The notes beneath the pieces are model-generated. The model worked only from the letters and a program-made list of their open reading frames with translations, ran no database searches and was not told the origin of the DNA. Positions 27,701 to 36,067 of a stretch of 64,000 nucleotides of DNA are shown here, one piece after another (positions within the stretch are counted from its first letter, which is position 1; each line of letters begins with the position of its first letter). The DNA is from Aquatica leii (lineage: Eukaryota > Arthropoda > Insecta > Coleoptera > Lampyridae). The DNA lies in assembly GCA_035610365.1 (NCBI GenBank), contig CM069433.1:132946545-133010544 (forward strand), written 5' to 3'. The translations under genes were made by a program, and so were the position numbers.

Positions 27701-29932
27701 AAAAAAAATATTTTTTAAGGACTTAGAAAAATTTTGTCGAGAAACGACTGTATTAGGGCTCCAGGGTCTCGACTCTTCTAGCACACTTCCGGCAGCTTTT
27801 TAAGCATGAAATATTACATGTATGTCTTAACTATGATACATAATTAGCCTGAAAAATTTTATCTTCTTAACTTTACAACGCACGAAGATACTAAAGAAAA
27901 ATATTTCTTAGGGACTTTGAAAAATTTTATAGAGAATCGAGCAAACCGGTGGCATTTGGGATCCTGGGTACCGGGAATTTTAATAACTGTTACAAGCTTG
28001 AAATTTTGCATTTATGTCCTAATATACATACTTATTTAATCTGTAAAATTTTATCTTCTTAACGTTACAACGAACTTAGAAAATTAAAAAAATATTTTTA
28101 AGGACTTAGAAAAATTTTGTCGAGAAACGACTGTATTACGGCTCCAGGGTCTCGACTCTTCTAGCACACTTCCGGCAGCTTTTAAGCACGAAATATTACA
28201 TGTATGTCTTAACTGTGATACATAATTAGCCTGAAAAATTTTATCTTCTTAACTTTACAACGCACGAAGATAATAAAGAAAAATATTTCTTAGGGACTTA
28301 GAATAATTTTATAGAGAATCGAGAAAACCGGTGGCATTTGGGATCCTGGGTACCGAGTATTTTAATAACTGTTACAAGCTTGAAATTTTGCATTTATGTC
28401 CTAATATACATACTTATTTAATCTGTAAAATTTTATCTTCTTAACTTTACAACGAACTTAGAAATTAAAAAAATATTTTTAAGGACTTAGAAAAATTTTG
28501 TCGAGAAACGACTGTATTAGGGCTCCAGGGTCTCGACTCTTCTAGCACACTTCCGGCAGCTTTTTAAGCACGAAATATTGCATGTATGTCTTAACTATGA
28601 TACATAATTAGCCTGAAAAATTTTATCTTCTTAACTTTACAACGAAGATAATGAAGAAAAATGTTTCTTAGGGACTTTGAAAAATTTTATAGAGAATCGA
28701 GAAAACCGGTGGCATTTGGGATCCTGGGTACCGAGTATTTTAATAACTGTTACAAGCTTGAAATTTTGCATTTATGTCCTAATATACATACTTATTTAAT
28801 CTGTAAAATTTTATCTTCTTAACTTTACAACGAACTTAGAAATTAAAAAAAAAATATTTTTTAAGGACTTAGAAAAATTTTGTCGAGAAACGACTGTATT
28901 AAGGCTCCAGGGTCTCGACTCTTCTAGCACACTTCCGGCAGCTTTTTAAGCACGAAATATTGCATGTATGTCTTAACTGTGATACATAATTAGCCTGAAA
29001 AATTTTATCTTCTTAACTTTACAACGAACGAAGATAATAAAGAAAAATATTTCTTAGGGACTTAGAATAATTTTATAGAGAATCGAGAAAACCGGTGGCA
29101 TTTGGGATCCTGGGTACCGAGTATTTTAATAACTGTTACAAGCTTGAAATTTTGCATTTATGTCCTAATATACATACTTATTTAATCTGTAAAATTTTAT
29201 CTTCTTAACTTTACAACGAACTTAGAAATTAAAAAAATATTTTTTACGGACTTAGAAAAATTTTGTCGAGAAACGACTGTATTAGGGCTCCAGGGTCTCG
29301 ACTCTTCTAGCACACTTCCGGCAGCTTTTTAAGCATGAAATATTGCATGTATGTCTTAACTATGATACATAATTAGCCTGAAAAATTTTATCTTCTTAAC
29401 TTTACAACGCACGAAGATAATAAAGAAAAATATTTCTTAGGGACTTTGAAAAATTTTATAGAGAATCGAGCAAACCGGTGGCATTTGGGATCCTGGGTAC
29501 CGGGTATTTTAATAACTGTTACAAGCTTGAAATTTTGCATTTATGTCCTAATATACATACTTATTTAATCTGTAAAATTTTATCTTCTTAACGTTACAAC
29601 GAACTTAGAAAATTAAAAAACAATATTTTTTAAGGACTTAGAAAAATTTTGTCGAGAAACGACTGTATTAGGGCTCCAGGGTCTCGACTCTTCTAGCACA
29701 CTTCCGGCAGCTTTTTAAGCACGAAATATTGCATGTATGTCTTAACTATGATACATAATTAATCTGTAAAATTTTATCTTCTTAACTTTACAACGAACTT
29801 AGAAATTTAAAAAAAATATTTTTTAAGGACTTAGAAAAATTTTATAGAGAATCGAGAAAACAGGAGGCATTTGGGATCCTGGGTACCGAGTATTTTAATA
29901 ACTGTTACAAGCTTGAAATTTTGCATTTATGT

Positions 29933-30603
29933 CAGTAGATCTAGATGCACTTGTGATGTCAGAGGGGGCGTGTCAATTAAAAAGTGCGCGTTACTTAAAA
30001 GTGGGCCTGTCAATTAAAAGATCCTCGACCACCTGAGCTACGGAGATTTTCATTTATTAAAGTTTAAATGTAGTATACATATATTTACATTTTTTTACAG
30101 CGGTTAATACGCTCGTGATGTGAAAAGTAATTATCAATTGCGTAATGTGGATTTTGATTTTGATTTCTATAATTAAATTAGTGTTAAGTAATATTTTTGA
30201 AAACAAAATGTTTTGTTTATCTGATCGTTGTAAATGATTTATAATTTAATCAGAATGCTTATTACGTTATTGATTTTTACATTTCTGTTCAAAGTACATA
30301 ATTATAGTTGAACAAATACTTTTAAATTTCGATTTTACAGTTCTAAACAAGTTTTTTAAATATTTTGTAAGCAATGTATTTAATTTCCTATTATCTCTAA
30401 ATAAAGTACATTTAAATTACTATCAAATGATAAATCAAACACGTAAAGTACCAGCAAAAATAACAAGTTACAACTTGTTAGAACTTGTTTTTTTTTACCT
30501 ACTTGTAAATATTGTTTTCTTATGATCGTAAGCGCACGAGTTATAATCTAAAACAAAAATTTTGTTCAAGATCAAATATATAAAAGTTTAAATATATTTC
30601 TAC
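29933..30603. other. Unique sequence between the satellite and the exon-array gene
   Basis: The satellite stops after gcatttatgtc and unrelated sequence begins with agtagatctagatg. A short direct repeat (tcaattaaaa followed by g- or T-rich sequence) occurs at about 29975 and 30010. A tRNA-like A box lies at 30022-30046. On the minus strand this is the 3' flank of the exon-array gene; an AATAAA on that strand lies near 30052-30057 and could be its polyA signal. No other gene is evident. Confidence 0.5.
30022..30046 (-). other. tRNA/SINE-like fragment with an A-box motif
   Basis: On the minus strand the sequence reads ccgtagctcaggtggtcgag, which fits the pol III A box (TRGYNNANNGG) and the D arm of a tRNA. 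No matching B box or cloverleaf follows at the usual distance, so this is a SINE-head or tRNA-derived fragment at most, not a tRNA gene. Confidence 0.35.
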
Positions 30604-30726
30604 CTTATTTTGATCACAATATAGCTCGAAATCTTTTGAAGTTGATGGTTTAGGATTGTTTAAATCTACAAACGCCGTTTGCTTCTTATTCACGGAAGTA
30701 CCATTCAAATTGAAAACTTACATATT
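30604..30726 (-). other. Exon a, copy 4 (terminal, with early stop)
   Basis: It is homologous to exon a over its length (123 nt, donor gtagaaat), but the first codons read aat atg taa, so translation would end two residues into it. The changed bases also create gtaagtttt, a donor-like site five bases into the exon. It could be the true terminal exon or a degenerate copy. Confidence 0.5.
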
Positions 30727-32268
30727 CTGCATACAAAAAAAATATATATTTAATTAGTTTAGTCGATTAATAATAATTGTTTTGTTACTCACCAGGGGAC
30801 AACTTAGTCTACAACTTTTCGGGTGAACTATAACGGACGGCCTAATGTAGCGGCCATTATCGGACTCCCCGAGTGACTGCTGACACTAAAACACAACATA
30901 CCCAATAAAACACGAACATTAGAATCAATAAAAAAAAGTAAATCAAACGCAATATTGAAAAAAAGTAATCAAAACTATTACTTAGTACTTGTTTAAACAT
31001 ATTTTTACCTTATTTTGATCACAATATGGCTCGAAATCTTTAGAAGTTGATGTTGATGGTTTAGGATTGTTTAAATCTACAAGCGCCGTTTGCTTCTTAT
31101 CCACGGAAGTATTAGTCAATTTGGAAACTTTCTTATCCTGCATACAAAAAAGTATATATTTAATTAGTTTAGTCGATTAATAATAATTGTTTTGTTACCC
31201 ACCAGGGGACAACTTAGTCTACAACTTTTCGGGTGAACTATAACGGACGGCCTAATGTAGCGGCCATTATCGGACTCCCCGAGTGACTGCTGACACTAAA
31301 ACACAACATACCCAATAAAACACGAACATTAGAATCAATAAAAAAAAGTAAATCAAACGCAATATTGAAAAAAAGTAATCAAAACTATTACTTAGTACTT
31401 GTTTAAACATATTTTTACCTTATTTTGATCACAATATGGCTCGAAATCTTTAGAAGTTGATGTTGATGGTTTAGGATTGTTTAAATCTACAAGCGCCGTT
31501 TGCTTCTTATCCACGGAAGTATCAGTCAATTTGGAAACTTTCTTATCCTGCATACAAAAAAGTATATATTTAATTAGTTTAGTCGATTAATAATAATTGT
31601 TTTGTTACCCACCAGGGGACAACTTAGTCTACAACTTTTCGGGTGAACTATAACGGACGGCCTAATGTAGCGGCCATTATCGGACTCTCCGAGTGACTGC
31701 TGACACTAAAACACAACATACCCAATAAAACACGAACATTAGAATCAATAAAAAAAAGTAAATCAAACGCAATATTGAAAAAAAGTAATTAAAACTATTA
31801 CTTAGTACTTGTTTAAACATATTTTTACCTTATTTTGATCACAATATGGCTCGAAATCTTTAGAAGTTGATGGTTTAGGATTGTTTAAATCTACAAGCGC
31901 CGTTTGCTTCTTATTCACGGAAGTATCAGTCAATTTGGAAACTTTCTTATTCTGCATACAAAAAAATATATATAATATATATATAATAAAACACGAACAT
32001 AAGATCAATAAAAAAAAAAGTAAATCAAACGCAATATTGAAAAAAAGTAATTAAAACTATTAGTACTTACATTCACTGATTTTTTTTCCATTTCGGATAT
32101 TCGACCTGCTAATTTAATAAAACGAACCCTGTCTTTTCTTTTTAACACAAAACCTTCTAATATCTGCTTTACTATCCAAATATAACTATCAATTAAATCT
32201 AAACCTGTAACGATACCAGCATCTATTACGTTCAAAACTTCACTAATTTTCAAAGAATTAGCCATCAT
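30718..32268 (-). CDS. Predicted multi-exon gene with tandemly duplicated phase-0 exons, unknown function
   Basis: I do not recognise the family. Exon 1 (32071-32268) starts at an ATG and ends at aat|gtaagt. It is followed by exon pairs a (31829-31951, 31419-31547, 31009-31137) and b (31613-31705, 31203-31295, 30793-30885), and then by a last exon a whose third codon is TAA (30718-30720). Every exon length is a multiple of three, every junction is phase 0, acceptors read ttttttgtatgcag or tgtgttttag, and donors read gtaaaaat, gtgggt or gtgagt. The spliced product would be about 288 residues: a 66-residue N-terminus without signal peptide (mixed hydrophobic and basic), then repeats of about 74 residues made of a Lys/Ser/Asp-rich part ending EPYCDQNK and a Cys-containing part starting CQQSLGESDNGRYIRPS and ending CRLSCPL. 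Because all exons are symmetric, any of them could be skipped without a frame change. The exon model is inference from splice signals; no transcript evidence is available here. Confidence 0.6.
30793..30885 (-). other. Exon b, copy 3
   Basis: It is 93 nt and phase 0. The donor here is gtgagtaac, the strongest of the three exon-b donors. Confidence 0.55.
31009..31137 (-). other. Exon a, copy 3
   Basis: It is 129 nt and phase 0, and differs from copy 2 by an Asp-to-Asn change (KLTNTSVDKKQ). Splice signals are conserved. Confidence 0.6.
31203..31295 (-). other. Exon b, copy 2
   Basis: It is 93 nt, phase 0, with the same deduced peptide as copies 1 and 3, flanked by tgttttag and gtgggtaa. Confidence 0.55.
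31419..31547 (-). other. Exon a, copy 2
   Basis: It is 129 nt, 43 codons, phase 0, with the same splice signals as copy 1. It contains an extra 6 bp (aacttg-type duplication) giving PSTSTSKDFEPYC rather than PSTSKDFEPYC. Confidence 0.6.
31613..31705 (-). other. Exon b, copy 1
   Basis: It is 93 nt, 31 codons, open in phase 0, between acceptor tgttgtgttttag and donor gtgggtaac. It encodes four Cys, in CQQSL, SCRLSCPL. It has one synonymous difference from the other copies (cga/gga-type change near 31687). Confidence 0.55.
31829..31951 (-). other. Exon a, copy 1
   Basis: It is 123 nt, 41 codons, open throughout, flanked by gtatgcag and gtaaaaat. It encodes NKKVSKLTDTSVNKKQ at its start and EPYCDQNK at its end. 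It lacks the extra Thr-Ser codon pair present in copies 2 and 3. Confidence 0.6.
32071..32268 (-). other. Exon 1 of the exon-array gene
   Basis: This exon has 66 codons, with two adjacent ATG codons at 32268 and 32265 (MMANSLKISEVLNV at the start). It ends ...EKKSVN immediately before a consensus donor gtaagtac. The intron to the first exon a is 119 bp. That intron is a fusion of the a-to-b intron and the end of the b-to-a intron, so exon b has been lost, or was never present, at this position. Confidence 0.6.
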
Positions 32269-32682
32269 ATACAAATAAGTAAGATCGACTAAGCACCCAA
32301 ACTGAACACACCGAAATATCTAACAGAATGAAGATTTTTTTAAATTTATATGAAATAATATTTGAAGAACATGTTCTTTATACAAAAGGACTATTTTGAA
32401 ATGCAATTTGGAAAGTACCTTTATTGTTTGGGGTGATTTACTTATTACCTTTATTGTTATTGTCGCTAAGTAACTGGAATACCTATTACAGATTTTTTGT
32501 TTGGTTTGTTTGCTAATGCCTCAAACGTCCTTGTGTTTTATTGTTTCTAAATGCAATAGACTACAAAATGTTAAACAAATACTATTATTCTACGGATATA
32601 CGTCATGCAATAGGTACAAAAGAAAATCAAGTTCTAACAAGTAGGTATAATTGCTATTTCTTTTTACTGGTTGCATCATATA
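32269..32682. other. Flank between exon-array gene and Gypsy-1
   Basis: This is AT-rich with no convincing gene. On the minus strand it is the upstream region of the exon-array gene: a tataaattt box lies near 32344-32352 and an initiator-like ttcagttt near 32300, about 48 bp apart. That spacing is wider than the usual 30 bp, so the promoter call is weak. Confidence 0.35.
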
Positions 32683-32981
32683 AATATGTCAAACACAACT
32701 TTAAAGAATTAAAAAATAAATAAATTTATTTAAAAATTACAAAGTTAATGTTTGGAGAACAGTATGTTGTACAATTCTGTTTTAAAATTAATTTGAGTTT
32801 CCTTTTATTAACTCGGGAAAAATTGTTAATAAAGAGATTTCGTCAATAGCCTAGATTAATGTCACTTACATATTGCAATAAATTTCTTAACGTAATAATA
32901 AGCAAAAAGGAAATAGTCAATTATAACAGTTGGAAAATTAGTCATGATTTATACAAAAGGTTATTGAATTCTAATATAATT
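32683..32981 (-). repeat. Gypsy-1 3' LTR
   Basis: It is 299 bp, bounded on the right by the polypurine tract and starting on the left with aatatgtcaaacac. It matches 47129-47388 almost perfectly up to tggaaaat. The last 43 bp (32939-32981) have no partner, because the other copy is truncated there. The bases to its left read catata, compatible with an AT-rich 4-bp target. Confidence 0.85.
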
Positions 32982-32996
32982 CCTCCTCCCTTAAGT
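32982..32996 (-). other. Gypsy-1 polypurine tract
   Basis: On the minus strand it reads cttaagggaggagga, directly next to the 3' LTR. Gypsy-2 has the equivalent tract at 49775-49788. It overlaps the stop codon of env. Confidence 0.8.
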
Positions 32997-34405
32997 CAGA
33001 ACGTCCTCGTTCTTTGGATAGGTATTTGTTATATCGTTTTCTATTTCGATGTCCTCTTTTTTTTGTTTCTTATTTACTAACTTTAATTTATACCTAAACA
33101 TGTACAATAATAAACAGGTTATGATTAGAACAATTATTACAATGACAATTGTCACAGCAGAATGAACAAAATGAAATATAGGTTGCAATTGGATATTACT
33201 TTCTAAAGCTTTAGTTTCTTCTTTTAAATCTTTTGGGTTTTGAAAATGTTCCATTTTTAAGTTTACAGTTATATTACTTTCATAATTATTAATTATAAGA
33301 GGACTTTGATATGAGAAATTATTAATATAATATTTATATAATGATTTTACAACTATTTTCAGAAGATATCAGTGCATTATTTGTTACTTTAAAATGGTTA
33401 ATATTATCCAAACATTCTTCTACTATTTCTAAACTTGATTTACTAGAAGTTAAGATTTTTCCATTATCTAATTGTCGATACAATTTATAGTCGTTGTTGA
33501 CTAAGGCGTAGACACAACTTTTAATGTCTGATAAACTACACTTGTTCACTATTGGTGATTCACTACACACTGCTTGATTTTCAATTTTCTTGCATTTTTC
33601 ATCAGTCCAAAATTCAGTTGTTGCACTCTGAAGATGGTATTTATATGGGGAAATGAAAACTTTATCTTGTTTATTAGGGGTTGGATAAATTCTGGTATAT
33701 TGGTAGGATAATGAATTAAGGATAGGTATATATAATATACATGTTGTGAATTCTAAAATTTTCAAAATATGAACTGTGTCGAATTCGATTAATTGATTAG
33801 GTTTATAAGTTAACTGCAAATGTTTTATAATCGCAATTAGTTCAGAATTTGAAATAATTTCTAAATTGATAGTTTCTGAAGATGCCATCGAAATAGTTCT
33901 TTCAATACGCTGAAGGATGTTTAGTAATCTCATACTGACATAATTATTATATTGAATGCTTAATTGTACTTCAAAGATATCGGTAATATTGTTGATTGCG
34001 TTAAAAGCTAAATTTATGTTCTTTTGATTAATTCGAATGTCATTTGAATATCGTTCTGTAATATGATTTGCAAACGATGTGTATTTATCCATTTGTTTGA
34101 TTACTTTGTCCTGATTTTTAAAAAGCGTGCCTAAATTTTTATTAATTTCTATTAAATCATTGTTATCTAAGTTACCCGTTATGTATTTAATGGTAGTACC
34201 TAAAACATTAAAAATCCTCTATTTAAATTTTGATAATTGTTCTTCTATGCATTCACAATTATTTTTTAAAATACTAATTAATTGTAAGATTATAGGGTTA
34301 CTACTTTTTGTTTCTAAGATTGCTACGTTACCCAATATTTTCATATAGCTAATTTCAAAACTAGTTATGTTAAAATAAAAATAAAACTTATGATAGTGGT
34401 TCAGT
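32991..34405 (-). pseudogene. env: Gypsy-1 env-like (F-type envelope) pseudogene
   Basis: It is related to the Gypsy-2 env at 49784-51337 along its length. Seen here: an open stretch at 33334-34092 with the conserved middle part (TCILYIPIL, EFWTDEKC, several Cys), and an open stretch at 32991-33254 with the C-terminal membrane anchor (a hydrophobic run around VTIVIVIIVLIITCLL) and a basic cytoplasmic tail. The two are separated by a frameshift near 33333. A TAG at 34219-34221 sits just where the basic cleavage site lies in Gypsy-2, and no basic cluster remains. The N-terminus runs into the pol reading frame because the DNA between the two genes is deleted. It cannot make a full envelope protein. 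Confidence 0.85.
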
Positions 34406-34481
34406 ATTTTTATGTGTCTAATTCTTTGGCGTGTGATATATGCGAGAGGTTCAGTAATTTCAAGGTTTGGAATTTTGTTTT
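34406..34481 (-). pseudogene. pol: Gypsy-1 pol C-terminal remnant
   Basis: On the minus strand, downstream of the LINE insertion, the frame resumes with EPLAYITRQRIR, which matches EPVAYFTRQRIR near the end of the Gypsy-2 pol. The basic tail that follows in Gypsy-2 is missing and the frame passes directly into env sequence. Confidence 0.7.
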
Positions 34482-34494
34482 TATTTTAGTTATT

Positions 34495-35187
34495 CAGATC
34501 AGATTTCATACATGTTTATTAGCTATTACAATATTACAATTTTTATAGCTGTATCTTGTGTGTTAACATATTTTGCTTAAATAACCCCATTGGATCGGTT
34601 TTCCACCTCCGAGTTGCCTCTTTGGTTTCCAACTTTTCCGCTGGGTTGGACATTTCATTCTAAATTAAACTAGGATGACATACTTAGGCCGCTTGTGCCT
34701 AGGCATGTCATCTCTGTCGTATTCCCAGAGCCGCCGGACTAGGGGGTTGGGATGGGCCGCGAGGTCTGCATGGAGCGCAGCTGCGGATTGGCGGACGAAA
34801 TCAGCGATCTTCGGGATGGCGAGTTCCTGATGGAGCCGGTCTGTTCGGAAGAACCAGGGGGCGTCAGCAATCATTCTGAGGATCTTGTTTTGGAAGATTT
34901 GGATCCTAGTGGTGTGAGTTTTGGCAGCGTAAAACCATACTTGAGCTGCGTACGTCGTGGCGGGGCGGATAATTGTCTTGTAGATAAGTAATTTGTTGTC
35001 GATGCTGAGGCGGCTGTTGCGGCACAACATCGGGTATAACTTGACTAGTAGGCCGTTCGAAGAGGCGAGCTTCTGGGTGATGTGCGATTTCCATAGCAAT
35101 TTCTTGTCTAGGGTGAGGCCGAGATATTTGGTCTCGTTCACCCAGGGGACGTCGTTGCCTTTGATGTGGAGGCGGCTTACGGGATCG
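34495..35187 (-). mobile_element. 5'-truncated Jockey-like LINE inserted in Gypsy-1
   Basis: The 693-bp insert is flanked by a 13-bp duplication, tattttagttatt, at 34482-34494 and 35188-35200. The interrupted gypsy frame resumes cleanly on both sides. The insert has the C-terminal end of a non-LTR reverse transcriptase plus a 3' untranslated part. The 3' end has no long polyA but a short atctgatctg repeat just before the duplication. It is more GC-rich than the host element and inserted in the same orientation. Confidence 0.9.
34665..35187 (-). pseudogene. LINE reverse transcriptase C-terminal fragment
   Basis: The frame is open from the 5' truncation to the stop at 34665. It has the thumb and post-RT region typical of Jockey-clade ORF2 proteins: NETKYLGLTLDKKLLWK, then LSIDNKLLIYKTIIRPATTY, then QIFQNKILRMIADAPWF, then a tail with HPNPLVRRLWEY. 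The endonuclease and the catalytic RT core (YADD-type box) are absent, lost by 5' truncation as is usual for LINE copies. The frame itself has no disabling change, so the insertion is fairly young. Confidence 0.88.
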
Positions 35188-35200
35188 TATTTTAGTTATT

Positions 35201-36067
35201 AATCTGTTAGCACCTATTTCTAGTTGTTTTTTATATAACTCTTCGTAAAATGGTAATAATTCGTTTTTTTCTTTTTTCTCGTTATAGACTTCGTATACCG
35301 TTTTATTAAAATCAATTTCGTGTGCATTAAGATTTTCGTATGGTCCATAAAGCAAAGTGAATGGGGTGTAACCTGTAGCTGAATGTATCGATTGATTATA
35401 TACTAATATTGCGGAAATCATTAAGTTCTGAGGCGATTCGTTTTGATTTTGTGATTTAAAAACTCTAATTTTTTCTAAAATTGTTGAATGTAACCGTTCT
35501 ATAGGGGAGTTTGAACTACTGTTGTAATTAGTCGTGAAATGTAATTCGATTTTGAACAATTCGCAGTATTCTTGAAAGGTTCTATTCTTAAATTCTTTGC
35601 CTTCATCACACACAATTTTTCTTGGAAAATTATGATGAGAAAAGAAATGACGAAGTTTGTTTAAAATTGTAATACCAGTAGCATCATTTATAAAATAAGC
35701 TTGAGCGTATCGGGAAAACAAATCTATTATTGTTAAAAAATTGTGTCCTTCAAAGCTAAATGTATCAAGGTGTATTATATCGAAAGGTCTTTTTGCAAGA
35801 TGGTATTGATTAATCGCGTAGTATTGATCATCAGATTTTTCTAAGTCGATAGCCAAAATGTTACTTTTGATAAATTTTACTTTATTATCGAACAGATGTC
35901 TTGAGGTCACGAGAAATCTTGATTCTAGCTCTTTGTCGCTAAAATATATTCCATATTAAATATTAGGATTTATTACTTCTTTCAAACATATGTATTTAAA
36001 TTTTCTAACTCATTGCCTCGTCTAATAGTAATGATGTAATTATGTTTTGCAAATGGTCTCATATACT
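35201..36067 (-). pseudogene. pol: Gypsy-1 integrase pseudogene
   Basis: The open stretch from 35910 down to the LINE carries the DDE core: Asp in HLDTFSFEG, Asp in VCDEGKEF, and Glu in SPIERLHST, followed by the GYTPFTLLYGP motif seen in gypsy integrases. The HHCC zinc module expected before the core is missing: the frame jumps from a YAINQYH stretch to LAKRPFDI, skipping about 55 residues that Gypsy-2 retains. Upstream (35911-36067) homology to the linker continues, but with several stops and frameshifts. After 35200 the frame enters the LINE. Integration activity is not expected. Confidence 0.88.

Larger units (their letters stand above)
1..29932. repeat. Satellite DNA array, dimeric ~383-bp repeat (A+B monomers)
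   Basis: The whole stretch is a head-to-tail tandem array. Monomer A carries gtcgagaaacgac and ggctccagggtctcgac. Monomer B carries agagaatcgag and accggtggcatttgggatc. Starts of successive A monomers lie at 14, 399, 781 and 1164, giving a dimer of 382-385 bp. Both monomers share their last third (aaattttatcttcttaac, then acaacgaac) and their opening acttagaa-aattttrt, so the dimer arose from one ancestral monomer of about 190 bp. About 155 monomers fit. Units differ by scattered substitutions and by A-run length. B holds AgeI, BamHI, KpnI and HindIII sites, so each enzyme should give a ~383-bp ladder. No open frame of note exists. The array runs past the left edge. The family is not one I recognise; a pericentromeric or centromeric place is inference. 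Confidence 0.97.
30585..31975 (-). repeat. Tandem array of ~410-bp exon-bearing units
   Basis: The same point of the unit (tacct, next to the exon-a donor) recurs at 30601, 31006, 31416 and 31826, giving periods of 405, 410 and 410 bp. Copies are nearly identical across both exons and introns, so the duplications are recent or homogenised. Each full unit, read on the minus strand, holds exon a, an intron of about 123 bp, exon b and an intron of about 65 bp. The leftmost copy is the most diverged: it lacks the 6-bp repeat inside exon a and carries an early stop. Confidence 0.93.

Noticed and set aside
1..29932. CENP-B box in the satellite (minus-strand ttcgttgtaaagttaag)
   Set aside because: Only the ttcg half fits the core of the motif; the cggg half is absent. 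No real CENP-B box.
32541..33080. Plus-strand open frames of 60 and 73 codons
   Set aside because: They lie in or across the Gypsy-1 LTR and antisense to env; no homology or codon pattern supports them.
34752..35202. Plus-strand open frames of 79 and 69 codons
   Set aside because: Antisense shadows of the GC-rich LINE reverse transcriptase fragment.
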